14,825 bases of DNA from Coriobacteriia bacterium (GCA_030653635.1 JAURYZ010000030.1:1-14825), one strand, 5' to 3'. Positions 1 to 8,903 are shown, numbered from the stretch's first letter. A program made the numbers and translations. Notes: generated from the letters alone by a model not told the origin.

Positions 1-1165
1 GAAGTCGAGCCAGTTCTCCAGGGTGCGGGGTCAGAACCGTGGGCCCGGTGCGCGCGAGCAGCATCTGTCGGCTGTCTACCATGGCGTTCAGCCCATCGGC
101 GTCGAGAAGCAGGGGTGCGGCAAGATCGGAGACGAGCTTGCGCGCAACGAGCACTGCGCCATGCGCGACAGTCATTCCAGGTCCGACCACCACAGCATCC
201 GATTCGCGGGCGACATCGATTATCTCCTCAGTCACACGAGAAGCCAGGGTGCGAGAGGGGTTCTCAGGCATGCCGAGGACGACCACCGACGCGAGCCGCG
301 CCTGGATGATCGCCGCAATAGACTCCGGGACCGCCAGAGTCACATAGCCGGCTCCCATACGCTGCGCACCCATCGCCGCCAAGATCATCGACCCGGGAAA
401 GCCACCCGATCCGCCAACGATAAGAACGCGGCCGCGAGTGTTCTTGTGTACATCGCGCGGGTGTCGCGGCAACAGCGCGGCATAGTCGCCCGGATCCCAC
501 AGTTCGAGGCCTCCGGCCAGCCCATTCATCTCCCACGGGATTCCGATATCAGCGATAACGACCTCGCCGGCGCGCGCAGCACCGGGATACAGTAGTAGCC
601 CTTGCTTGGCGGCGGAGAAGGTCACGGTCAGGTCTGCGCGCACCACATGCCCCTCAGCACGCCCGGTGTCGGCGTGCACGCCTGAGGGAATATCAGCCGA
701 GGCGATGAAGGCTCCGGATGCGTTCATCGCTTCGACCCACGTGACAAACGGCTGTCTGATCGGGCCGGTGAGCCCGATGCCGAAAAGCGCATCGATGATG
801 GCCGCATAGCCCGACAGGCTGTCGGGCTCAAGGATGCCGCCGATAACCCGGGTCTTCACACCTGCGGCAAAGGCGGCCTGTGCGGCTTTTCCGGCGATGC
901 CGGCCACCTCCTCGGCAGGCACCGGAGAGAACACCACAACATCGCGGTCGCGCGCTTGGAGCTCGGCGGCGGCTGCCCAGCCATCGCCGCCATTGTTGCC
1001 CGTACCTACCAGAACCGCGACCGGCCCATAGGGCACCCGTAGCTCAAGTTCCTGCGCCAGCCGGGCACCCGCACGCGCCATAAGATCGGAGTGGCTGATG
1101 CCCAACTCGGCGACCGCACGCTCCTCGGCGTTACGGGCACCTTGCTTTGTGACGGCGTACCGCAA
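1..1165 (-). CDS. nnr: Bifunctional NAD(P)H-hydrate epimerase / ADP-dependent NAD(P)H-hydrate dehydratase (partial, 3' end beyond window)
   Basis: This enzyme repairs damaged NADHX and NADPHX in the cytosol: the N-terminal domain epimerises the hydrates and the C-terminal kinase-like domain dehydrates the S form. About 388 codons are readable before the window edge. The YjeF_N-type epimerase domain covers roughly residues 1-215, with GNNGGDG at 56-62 and the IDALFGIGL segment at 124-132 holding a likely catalytic Asp. The dehydratase domain starts near 235 (HKNTRGRVLIVGGSGG), with GPG at 328-330, LDADGLN at 354-360 and TPHPGEL at 379-385. Its final GxGD active-site region lies outside the window. 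I chose a TTG start at 1165 because AAGGAGG sits 5 nt upstream and the protein then begins MRYAVT. A GTG at 1180 in the same frame lies upstream of that SD and is less likely. It follows acpS after 71 nt, a common actinobacterial neighbourhood. Family identity is firm; the start codon is fairly sure. Confidence 0.92.
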   Translation of the reverse strand, partial: MRYAVTKQGARNAEERAVAELGISHSDLMARAGARLAQELELRVPYGPVAVLVGTGNNGGDGWAAAAELQARDRDVVVFSPVPAEEVAGIAGKAAQAAFAAGVKTRVIGGILEPDSLSGYAAIIDALFGIGLTGPIRQPFVTWVEAMNASGAFIASADIPSGVHADTGRAEGHVVRADLTVTFSAAKQGLLLYPGAARAGEVVIADIGIPWEMNGLAGGLELWDPGDYAALLPRHPRDVHKNTRGRVLIVGGSGGFPGSMILAAMGAQRMGAGYVTLAVPESIAAIIQARLASVVVLGMPENPSRTLASRVTEEIIDVARESDAVVVGPGMTVAHGAVLVARKLVSDLAAPLLLDADGLNAMVDSRQMLLARTGPTVLTPHPGELARL

Positions 1166-1236
1166 CGGTGCCTCCTTCACTCGCGATGATCATGTAGTAT
1201 GCGGCGGCCGATGATCAGGCGCTTCACTCAGGCTCG

Positions 1237-1806
1237 CTACTCGTCCGCATCTTCCGATCCGTCAGGGAGTTCTTGCCCGTTTTCAGGTTCCGCAACGACC
1301 TCATCGAGCATTGCGCGTGCGTCTTTGAAATTGGCGGCCAAGGTAGCCATCGGATTGTGGGGTATCGGCTTGGGCTTTGGCCGGTGGGCCTGCGTGATGG
1401 CAACAGCCGATGCGACCGCTGTCGAGTGAGTGAAGGACATCGAGAGGTGCATCTCGACCACACCTCGCAACGCAGCGACCTCGGCAGCCCTTCCATGCAG
1501 AATGGGGACGGGCCGTCCGCTCTCATCGCGCATCACCTCAACGTCGCGAAAGCGCATCCCGGAAAAGCCCGTACCGAGCGCTTTGAGCACCGCCTCTTTG
1601 GCAGCGAATCGCATGGCGTAATGGATTTCGGGCTTCTTGCGTTTGTCGCAGTACTCACGTTCCGCCTCGGAGAACAAGCGCTCGCGCATCTGGGGCCGGC
1701 GCTTCAAGGCCGCCTTCATCCGATCGATCTCGACGATATCAACGCCCAGACCACGGATGCCGACGCCCGTCACGGTCCCTTTGTTGGAATCAAGCTCTTC
1801 TGCCAC
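1237..1806 (-). CDS. acpS: Holo-[acyl-carrier-protein] synthase with C-terminal extension
   Basis: AcpS transfers 4'-phosphopantetheine from CoA to the conserved serine of acyl carrier protein, activating fatty acid synthesis. The core is visible at about residues 17-137: GLGVDIVEI (catalytic Asp23), RFAAKEAVLKALGTG (Mg-binding Glu71, GTG 78-80) and SFTHSTAVASAVAI at the end of the fold. The protein has 189 residues against roughly 120-130 for the usual enzyme. The excess is mainly a ~50-residue C-terminal tail: a Lys/Pro stretch (HRPKPKPIPHNP, 141-152), a probable helix (MATLAANFKDARAMLDEVV) and an acidic end. The start is GTG at 1806, 2 nt after the glmS stop, with GGTGGAG placed 5 nt upstream inside the end of glmS, which implies translational coupling. 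About 16 residues precede the usual AcpS N-terminus. Identity is firm; the role of the tail is unknown. Confidence 0.93.
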   Translation of the reverse strand: MAEELDSNKGTVTGVGIRGLGVDIVEIDRMKAALKRRPQMRERLFSEAEREYCDKRKKPEIHYAMRFAAKEAVLKALGTGFSGMRFRDVEVMRDESGRPVPILHGRAAEVAALRGVVEMHLSMSFTHSTAVASAVAITQAHRPKPKPIPHNPMATLAANFKDARAMLDEVVAEPENGQELPDGSEDADE

Positions 1807-1808
1807 GT

Positions 1809-3635
<1,827 letters not shown>

Positions 3636-3779
3636 GGAGGTGTCCCTTCAATCCACTTAAGCGCGTGCGAACATGCCCGCGCGTCTCTTGAGGTGTCGAT
3701 CACTGTCCCCCGACGAGAACACATGCCGAGGATCAGGGCGGTAAAGCCCCTACAAAGTGAGATACCCGGTACACCACCG
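3636..3779 (-). promoter_or_regulatory. glmS leader between ribozyme and start codon
   Basis: About 145 nt separate the ribozyme 3' end from the glmS ATG, and I see no convincing small gene in it. On the minus strand it contains a short perfect inverted repeat close to the RBS (GCGCG at 3682-3678 with CGCGC at 3665-3661). CTTTGT near 3750-3745 could pair with the conserved ACAAAG at the ribozyme 3' end (3785-3780). GGCATGT occurs twice, ending near 3721 and 3672. The glmS SD lies at the downstream end. After ribozyme cleavage this segment would stay on the glmS mRNA fragment. No further function can be assigned. Confidence 0.45.
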
Positions 3780-3920
3780 CTTTGTTCTGCGGTCACCCGC
3801 AGGCTTTGTCGATGATGTCACGACCCCGGAAAAGCCGGAGAGCCATCCGCCGAATACTTCGATAAGCTCTCTCCTCGTCGACTGGACGCACGCGAGCACG
3901 AACCAGTCCTGGCGCTTTAT
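3780..3920 (-). ncRNA. glmS ribozyme (glucosamine-6-phosphate-activated self-cleaving riboswitch)
   Basis: This RNA cuts its own mRNA when GlcN6P binds as a cofactor, exposing glmS mRNA to decay. Conserved blocks appear in the right order on the minus strand. The cleavage box AAGCGCC is at 3917-3911, with predicted scission between A3916 and G3915. P1 arms GACTGG and CCAGTC follow. Next come GACGAGGAG, then TTATCGAAGTATTCGGCGGATG, in which GGCG can pair with CGCC of the cleavage box to form the pseudoknot. P2 arms GGAGAG and CTCTCC close, then CCGG. P3 is GGCTTT (3836-3831) with AAAGCC (3807-3802). P4 is TGCGG-GTGA-CCGCA (3801-3788), followed by AGAACAAAG at the 3' end. The placement, upstream of glmS and on its strand, fits exactly. 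Recognition is by eye against remembered family members, not a covariance-model search. Confidence 0.93.
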
Positions 3921-3978
3921 GATGCTCAAGCTTCGTTCCCTGTGCCACCCCCTACTCGTGTCGCCTGCGCTCTCGCGC

Positions 3979-3987
3979 AGTATACCA
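3979..3987 (-). promoter_or_regulatory. Candidate extended -10 promoter for glmS
   Basis: The minus strand reads TGG-TATACT, an extended -10 (TGn plus 5 of 6 consensus bases), about 63 nt before the ribozyme cleavage site. Transcription would start near 3972. No good -35 hexamer lies 16-18 nt upstream, which is tolerable for an extended -10. A perfect inverted repeat, CTGCGC-GAGA-GCGCAG (3965-3980), overlaps its downstream edge. This is an inference; glmS may also be reached by readthrough from glmM. Confidence 0.5.
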
Positions 3988-4005
3988 GCCGAGGAGAGCG
4001 GCTGG
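3985..4005 (-). terminator. Hairpin downstream of glmM (weak terminator candidate)
   Basis: A perfect 7-bp inverted repeat, CCAGCCG and CGGCTGG with a 7-nt loop, lies 17 nt after the glmM stop. It is not followed by a U-tract (the next bases are TATACTG, which look more like a promoter -10). It may attenuate readthrough into glmS or be a spacer structure. Confidence 0.3.
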
Positions 4006-4022
4006 GTGACGAAGCGCGGGCG

Positions 4023-5357
4023 TCAGCCCAGTTCGGACCTGACGATGGTGACGAGGCCATCCACGACGGCCCGCGCCTGTTCCTCGTCCGAAGCTTCGGC
4101 CATAACCCGCACAAGCGGCTCGGTGCCCGACGCGCGCACAAGTACCCGCCCGGTGTCTCCCAGCTGGGCCTCGGCATGTGCAATCGCCTCAGCGATGGCG
4201 GCACTGGTCACGAGCAATGCCTTATCCACGACCGGAACGTTCACCAAGATCTGAGGGTAGCGGCGCATGACCTGCCGAAGCTCGGAGAGCGGCAGATCAC
4301 GCTCCTTCATCACTGCAGCGAGTTTGAGCACAGTGACCAGGCCGTCTCCGGTGGTGTTGTGATCCATGAAGACGATGTGTCCGGACTGCTCGCCACCCAA
4401 TGCGGAGTCCATGGCCTGCATCTGTTCGAGCACGTAGCGGTCGCCCACCTTGGTCTTAACCAGGTTGATACCGCGATCGCGCATCGCCACCTCGAAGCCC
4501 ATGTTGCTCATCACAGTCCCGACCACAGTGTTGTTGCGAAGCTCACCACGCTCGGCCATGTGCTCCGCGCAGATCGCCATGATGACGTCGCCATCGACTT
4601 CGCGTCCGGTCTCATCGACCGCGAGAACACGGTCGGCATCGCCATCGTGCGCGACTCCTAGGTCGACCTCATGACTCATGACAAGCTCAGCCAGTGGTGC
4701 CAGGTTCGTCGAACCGCACGCGACGTTGATGTCGTTGCCGTTCCAGTCGCCGTTGATGACGATCACCTTCGCGCCAAGTTCCCGCAATGCCGCAGGTGTT
4801 GCGACCGACGCCGCGCCATGACCGCAGTCCACAGCTATGGTCAGGCCCTCAAGATCGCAATCAATCGACTCGCAGGCATGCGCGATGTACCGGGCGACCG
4901 CGTCATCAACATGACGTACGCAGCCCACATCTGCACCCGTCGGCCTGACCCAAGTGCGCTCGCGATGTGTGAACTCCTCGATCTCGTCCTCGAGATCATC
5001 GGGAAGCTTGAACCCCTCGCGGCTAAAGAACTTGATCCCGTTGTACTCAGGCGCGTTGTGGGAGGCGCTGATGACGACGCCACCATCGGCTTCGAGCGCT
5101 CGGGTCAGGTATGCGATCCCAGGAGTCGGTATGATGCCGCACAGCAGGGCATCGGCCCCTCCCGAGCAGATACCGGCCACCAGCGCGGCTTCGATCATGT
5201 CACCGCTACGTCGGGTGTCCTTGCCAACGAGGATACGACCTCTACCCTTGTCGCCGAGAAAGTGCCCTGCCGCCTCACCGAGCCGAAATGCCAGCTCAGG
5301 CGTGAGCTGCTGATTGGCCACACCGCGCACACCATCCGTGCCGAAGAGTCGAGACAT
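4023..5357 (-). CDS. glmM: Phosphoglucosamine mutase
   Basis: GlmM interconverts GlcN6P and GlcN1P through a phosphoserine intermediate, the step after GlmS on the way to UDP-GlcNAc. The 444 residues match the family length. The N-terminus MSRLFGTDGVRG is diagnostic. The phosphoserine loop is ISASHNA at 96-102 (active Ser99), the Mg-binding DGDAD is at 238-242, the sugar-binding GGEQSG at 321-326 and the phosphate-binding RASGTEP at 408-414. The residue after SASHN is Ala where many homologues have Pro. I chose the ATG at 5357, with GGAGGGG 9 nt upstream. The in-frame ATG at 5366 lies directly against that SD and is less likely. A hairpin separates it from rpsI, and no separate promoter is evident, so readthrough from rplM-rpsI is plausible. 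Confidence 0.97.
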   Translation of the reverse strand: MSRLFGTDGVRGVANQQLTPELAFRLGEAAGHFLGDKGRGRILVGKDTRRSGDMIEAALVAGICSGGADALLCGIIPTPGIAYLTRALEADGGVVISASHNAPEYNGIKFFSREGFKLPDDLEDEIEEFTHRERTWVRPTGADVGCVRHVDDAVARYIAHACESIDCDLEGLTIAVDCGHGAASVATPAALRELGAKVIVINGDWNGNDINVACGSTNLAPLAELVMSHEVDLGVAHDGDADRVLAVDETGREVDGDVIMAICAEHMAERGELRNNTVVGTVMSNMGFEVAMRDRGINLVKTKVGDRYVLEQMQAMDSALGGEQSGHIVFMDHNTTGDGLVTVLKLAAVMKERDLPLSELRQVMRRYPQILVNVPVVDKALLVTSAAIAEAIAHAEAQLGDTGRVLVRASGTEPLVRVMAEASDEEQARAVVDGLVTIVRSELG

Positions 5358-5380
5358 TCCCGTCATCCCCTCCACAATAC

Positions 5381-5409
5381 AAAGGACCCGCCACGAGGGC
5401 GGGCCCTTT
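5381..5409 (-). terminator. Hairpin terminator after rpsI
   Basis: A 12-bp stem (AAAGGGCCCGCC with GGCGGGTCCTTT on the minus strand, including one G-U pair) closes a 5-nt loop, 28 nt after the rpsI stop. The minus-strand tail is only modestly U-rich (TTTGTATT, starting inside the stem). In the plus direction the stem runs into TTTTT, so it could also stop antisense transcription. It lies just upstream of the glmM RBS, so incomplete termination probably feeds glmM. Confidence 0.7.
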
Positions 5410-5436
5410 TTGTCATTCGAGTCGCCCTCGCAATTC

Positions 5437-5835
5437 CTAGCGCTTGGAGAACTGCGGGCGCTTGCGGGCCTTCTTCAGGCCATACTTCTTACGCTCCACC
5501 ATGCGAGGGTCGCGACGAAGAAGGCCAGCCTTCTTGAGCTCGCCACGATACTCTTCGGAAGCCTCGAGCAGCGCACGGGAGATTCCGTGGCGCAGCGCGC
5601 CGGCCTGACCGGAAATGCCGCCGCCGTGAAGCTTAGCGATGACGTCGAAACGGCCGACCGTCTCTGTGGTGCGAAACGGGTTTTCGGCAAACGCCACGAG
5701 TGCGGGGCGACCGAAGTAGTCGGCGGCGGGTCGACCGTTAAGGGTCATGACGCCGGTGCCGGGTACCAAACGCACACGGGCCACAGAGGTCTTGCGGCGT
5801 CCGGTGCCGTAGTAGACAGCTATATTCTCAGCCAT
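5437..5835 (-). CDS. rpsI: 30S ribosomal protein S9
   Basis: S9 is a small-subunit head protein whose C-terminal tail reaches the P-site tRNA. The 132 residues match the family: [16 protein letters not shown] near the N-terminus, the [16 protein letters not shown] region, and the basic end [12 protein letters not shown] with terminal Lys-Arg. The ATG at 5835 overlaps the rplM stop by 8 nt, with GGAGGG 7 nt upstream, so translation is coupled to L13, its usual partner. A longer reading starting at 5901 would run well into rplM without family support. Confidence 0.98.
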   Translation of the reverse strand: MAENIAVYYGTGRRKTSVARVRLVPGTGVMTLNGRPAADYFGRPALVAFAENPFRTTETVGRFDVIAKLHGGGISGQAGALRHGISRALLEASEEYRGELKKAGLLRRDPRMVERKKYGLKKARKRPQFSKR

Positions 5836-6274
5836 GCAGCAAACCCTCCAGCGTGATCTGACGCGGCTTCTGAGCCTCGTGCGGATGCTCGGGGCCAGCA
5901 TATACCTTGAGCTTCATGCCCATGGCGCGACCGAGCGTGTTCTTGGGAAGCATGCCCTTAACGGAGCGCTCGATGACGCGCCCGGGGTTCTTCTTGAGGG
6001 CGACGGCAATCGGAGTCTTCTTGAGACCGCCCGGGAAGCCGCTGTGACGATAGCTTATCTTATCGTTCATTTTGTTGCCGGTCAGCCGGATCTTCTCGGC
6101 GTTGATGACGATGACAAAGTCACCGGTATCGACGTGCGGAGTGTACTGCGGCTTGTTCTTGCCCTTCAGGATCGTAGCGATCTGGCTGGCAAGACGACCC
6201 AGCACCATGTCGGTGGCGTCGACGAGCAGCCACTCGCGCTCGACTTCGCCCGGCTTGGCGTGGTAGGTCTTCAC
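5828..6274 (-). CDS. rplM: 50S ribosomal protein L13
   Basis: L13 is an early-assembling large-subunit protein. The 148 residues fit the family. The start is GTG at 6274, giving [20 protein letters not shown], the standard N-terminus, with GGAGG 4 nt upstream. Internal landmarks are [38 protein letters not shown] and the [18 protein letters not shown] block. An in-frame ATG at 6322 lies upstream of this SD and would add 16 atypical residues, so it is rejected. The gene has its own strong promoter and a leader of about 64 nt, and its end overlaps rpsI. Confidence 0.98.
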   Translation of the reverse strand: MKTYHAKPGEVEREWLLVDATDMVLGRLASQIATILKGKNKPQYTPHVDTGDFVIVINAEKIRLTGNKMNDKISYRHSGFPGGLKKTPIAVALKKNPGRVIERSVKGMLPKNTLGRAMGMKLKVYAGPEHPHEAQKPRQITLEGLLHG

Positions 6275-6338
6275 TGATCCTCCAAATGACGTGTCGTTCG
6301 ATGTTCGTCTTTTAGCTTTCACGGGGCTTCAAGCGAAC
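6275..6338 (-). promoter_or_regulatory. rplM 5' leader, possible L13 autoregulatory RNA
   Basis: The inferred transcript begins with about 64 untranslated nt. GTTCG at the very 5' end (6338-6334) can pair with CGAAC at 6307-6303, with a nested GCTT/AAGC pairing. Bacillota have an L13 leader family that represses rplM, but I cannot confirm membership by eye. The leader also contains the 13-mer GCTTGAAGCCCCG (6334-6322) that recurs in the infA leader. Confidence 0.35.
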
Positions 6339-6344
6339 CCTGTT

Positions 6345-6373
6345 ACTATAGCCACCGACCATACACTCGTCAA
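6345..6373 (-). promoter_or_regulatory. Sigma-70-type promoter of rplM-rpsI
   Basis: The minus strand has TTGACG (6373-6368), a 17-nt spacer and TATAGT (6350-6345). Each hexamer matches 5 of 6 consensus bases and the spacing is optimal. The predicted start is near 6338, 64 nt before the rplM GTG. Confidence 0.88.
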
Positions 6374-6398
6374 CATTAACACGCGCCCGGGCGTGTCC
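6371..6398 (-). terminator. Terminator-like hairpin after truA
   Basis: ACACGC and GCGTGT (minus 6396-6379) form a 6-bp stem around CCGGGC and are followed by TTAATGTT. It sits 74 nt after the truA stop and directly abuts the rplM -35 box, so it may insulate rplM from the ECF-truA unit. The U-tract is interrupted. A smaller GCGC-GAAA-GCGC hairpin lies immediately after the truA stop. The same 21-nt sequence with two changes recurs between infA and rpmJ. Confidence 0.55.
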
Positions 6399-6470
6399 TA
6401 CGTAGCGCTGTGATGCTCGCATGGGGCGCCCGGCGTGCCGTCCTGCGGCTCGAATCGCGCTTTCGCGCAC

Positions 6471-7241
6471 CTATAACCAGTATTCCGTCGGATAATTCAC
6501 GTGCCACAGGGTCAGGCCGTGTGCCGGGGCTGTAACGCCGGCCGCGCATCTCTCTTGCGCGGCGAGGGCCTCTTCGATCCAGACGGGGTCACGCTTCCCC
6601 ACGCCCACTTCAACGAGACTGCCGACGAGCACACGCACCATCGAATGCAGAAAAGCGTTGCCGACGATGCGCACGACTATGCAGTGTTCCCCCATCTCGA
6701 TGGCGGGTTCCACGGACACGAGTTCCAAGGCTCTGATGGTGGATTTGCCCGCAGCAGAGTCCGCGACACAAAACGACCGAAAGTCGTGTTCTCCTATGAG
6801 CATTGTCGCCACCTCACGCATAGCCGCCAGATCCATCGGCGTCTTTACCCACCAGCCGTAGCCAGCAAGAAAAGCTGGTGCCACGGGTCCCGGCACGATG
6901 CGATATCGGTACTCACGCGATACGGCATCGAATCGCGCGGAGAATCCACGTCGCACTTCGCGCGCCTCGGTCACAACTATCCCTGAACCGGCAATGGCAT
7001 TCAACGATCGAACCAGGCTGCGCGCATCGAATTCCGCGTCCACCGAGAAGCTCATGACCTGGCCCAAAGCATGCACGCCGGCATCGGTCCGACCTGCGCC
7101 TACGGTATCGACTGGCTGACGCATGATCGTCGCTAGGGCTTCCTCGATCGCACCCTGCACAGTGCGCAGCCCCGGCTGGCGCGCGAAGCCAGCAAACCCC
7201 GAGCCGTCATATGAGAGTGTGATCGCGATGGTCCGAACCAT
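6471..7241 (-). CDS. truA: tRNA pseudouridine(38-40) synthase
   Basis: TruA isomerises uridines 38-40 in the tRNA anticodon arm. The 256 residues are of normal length. The N-terminal TIAITLSYDGSGFAGFARQ, the catalytic motif GAGRTDAGVHA (Asp53), the NAFLHSMVRVLVG motif and the C-terminal GLTLWHVNYP are all typical. The ATG at 7241 is chosen because AAGGGG lies 7 nt upstream and the family begins just before the SYDG motif. A longer form starting at 7286 would overlap ecfT by over 20 nt and add 15 unmatched residues. It follows ecfT by 22 nt and is probably cotranscribed with the ECF genes, as in many Gram-positive genomes. Confidence 0.97.
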   Translation of the reverse strand: MVRTIAITLSYDGSGFAGFARQPGLRTVQGAIEEALATIMRQPVDTVGAGRTDAGVHALGQVMSFSVDAEFDARSLVRSLNAIAGSGIVVTEAREVRRGFSARFDAVSREYRYRIVPGPVAPAFLAGYGWWVKTPMDLAAMREVATMLIGEHDFRSFCVADSAAGKSTIRALELVSVEPAIEMGEHCIVVRIVGNAFLHSMVRVLVGSLVEVGVGKRDPVWIEEALAAQERCAAGVTAPAHGLTLWHVNYPTEYWL

Positions 7242-7263
7242 TACAAAGCCCCTTCCGAATGAC

Positions 7264-8061
7264 CTATAGAAGCACCGCGCACCCAAGCATCACCGCGCCG
7301 CCGAGAAGCATGATGCCCCAATCCGAACGCCCGAGCACGCTCAAATGGAGCCGCGTTCGACCCGTGCCCCCCCGATAGCAGCGCGTCTCCATGGCAGTGG
7401 CAAGTTCGTCGGCGCGTCTGAACAGGCTCACGAACAGCGGCACCAGCACCGGGACATAGGCACGCGCCCGCTTGATGATGCCGCCCCTATCGAAGCGCGC
7501 GCCACGTGCGGTCTGAGCCACGATAATCTTCTCGGCCTCTTCGGCTGTGGTCGGGATGAACCTAAGGGCGATCGTCAGCATCATAGCCAGTTCGCCGACA
7601 GGAACCCTGAAGCGCTCGAGCGGGCTTAGCACCCGCTCCAATCCGTCAGTAAGCTGAACAGGCGAGGTTGTAAGCGTCACAAGCGAAGTTCCCATGACAA
7701 GCAGAACGATCCTCAACGCAAAGAACACCCCTGTTGCCAATCCGACCGCATCGATCCCAATGGGGCCCAGGCGAAGCAGCGTCAGCGTCGCTGGGTTCCA
7801 TCGAAGGCCGTGTGCAACCAGCGTGAACGCAAGCAGGAACGATATCGCCTTGAGGCCCCGCATCACGAGGCGAAACGGCACCCTGGATGTCAGAATCGCA
7901 ACTCCGGCCAAGATCGCCGCCACACCCAATCCCCAAAACGTGTCGCTCCCGAACAACAATGCGGTAAACGCCACGGTCAGAGCCATCTTCGCGCGCGCCT
8001 CCAAGCGATGCACGGGCGAGTCGACCGGGTAGAACTGCCCGAAGGGTACGACCGGCCTCAT
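7264..8061 (-). CDS. ecfT: ECF transporter transmembrane subunit EcfT
   Basis: EcfT is the membrane scaffold that couples the two ATPases to substrate-binding S components for vitamin or metal uptake. The 265 residues contain several hydrophobic stretches (about 27-60, 70-86, 110-130, 200-215 and 247-265). The cytoplasmic coupling region carries the first family motif Ala-Arg-Gly at 185-187 (QTARGARFD). The second motif reads METRCYRGG (224-232), with Thr-Arg-Cys where Ala-Arg-Gly is usual. The start ATG overlaps the ecfA2 stop by 4 nt (ATGA), so translation is coupled. No S component lies in the window, so this looks like a group II module serving S proteins encoded elsewhere, and its substrate cannot be named. 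Confidence 0.93.
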   Translation of the reverse strand: MRPVVPFGQFYPVDSPVHRLEARAKMALTVAFTALLFGSDTFWGLGVAAILAGVAILTSRVPFRLVMRGLKAISFLLAFTLVAHGLRWNPATLTLLRLGPIGIDAVGLATGVFFALRIVLLVMGTSLVTLTTSPVQLTDGLERVLSPLERFRVPVGELAMMLTIALRFIPTTAEEAEKIIVAQTARGARFDRGGIIKRARAYVPVLVPLFVSLFRRADELATAMETRCYRGGTGRTRLHLSVLGRSDWGIMLLGGAVMLGCAVLL

Positions 8062-8903
8062 GAGCGCACCTTCGCAAGCCCAGCAGCGAGTATCCTAGCC
8101 GCCCTGACCGGATCTGCGGTAAACAACTCGATTGGGACACCCACATCGCGTGCATCGTGCAACACACGCACGACATCGGGCAGTACGAGACCCGCAGCTA
8201 AAAGAGGAGCCGGATTGGCCAGTAGCCCCTCAACCGGCCCCCAGTATTCACTTCGTCCTTGCGCGAGAACCAGCACATCATCAGCCCTGCCGAGGAACTC
8301 CTCGGCGTCATGAGTTACTATCACGATGCCTGTCGTGGGCGCGAGTTCATCAAGTACGGCCAACACGCCATCACGACCTCGCGCATCGAGACCGGCGGTG
8401 GGCTCATCCAGCAGCAGATATGCGGGCTTCATGGCCAAAACACCGGCCAGTGCGACACGCCTGGCCTCGCCGCCCGACAGGGCAAATGGCGACCGGTCCC
8501 CGAATACCGCTGGATCCATTCCCACGGCGGGCAGCGAGTCACGCGCCCGTTCGAGTGCGGCTTCGCGGCCAAGACCGAGGTTCAAAGGGCCGAATGCCAC
8601 GTCATCCAAGACGAACTCGGCGAACAACTGATTCTCGGGCGCCTGGAACACTAGACCCACACCGGCCTCGCGCCCCACGAGCACTCCGGCGTCATTCACC
8701 CCATCCAAAGCGAGGCTCCCAAGAGTAGGACGAACAAGACCACAAGCGATGCCGAGGAGTGTCGACTTGCCAGAGCCCGTCGGTCCAAGGATCACAAGGG
8801 TTCTTCCCACCTCGATGTTCAAATCTATGTTTGCCAAGGCCTCAACAGCGAAGGGCGTCGTCGGCGCGTAGGTATGCGAGATGTCCGTCAGCTTCAGCCC
8901 CAC
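8058..8903 (-). CDS. ecfA2: ECF transporter ATP-binding subunit EcfA2
   Basis: This is one of two ATPases that power the ECF transporter. The 281 residues carry Walker A GPTGSGKST (40-48), a Q-loop at VFQAPENQ (85-92), signature LSGGEARR (142-149), Walker B YLLLDEPTAGLD and the H-loop His198 (VTHD). The Q-loop FQxPExQ form is typical of ECF/CbiO ATPases. The GTG start overlaps the ecfA1 stop by 10 nt, with GGGGAGG 4 nt upstream. The two paralogues form the usual heterodimer; the A1/A2 labels here rest on gene order and are not certain. Confidence 0.93.
   Translation of the reverse strand: MGLKLTDISHTYAPTTPFAVEALANIDLNIEVGRTLVILGPTGSGKSTLLGIACGLVRPTLGSLALDGVNDAGVLVGREAGVGLVFQAPENQLFAEFVLDDVAFGPLNLGLGREAALERARDSLPAVGMDPAVFGDRSPFALSGGEARRVALAGVLAMKPAYLLLDEPTAGLDARGRDGVLAVLDELAPTTGIVIVTHDAEEFLGRADDVLVLAQGRSEYWGPVEGLLANPAPLLAAGLVLPDVVRVLHDARDVGVPIELFTADPVRAARILAAGLAKVRS

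Noticed and set aside
4995..5015. Sequence resembling the 13-mer GCTTGAAGCCCCG inside glmM
   Set aside because: It lies on the opposite strand within coding sequence and matches imperfectly (GCTTGAACCCCTCG), so it is probably chance.
4671..5537. 288-codon open frame on the plus strand
   Set aside because: It is antisense to glmM and the end of rpsI, crosses the rpsI terminator hairpin, and shows no family features.
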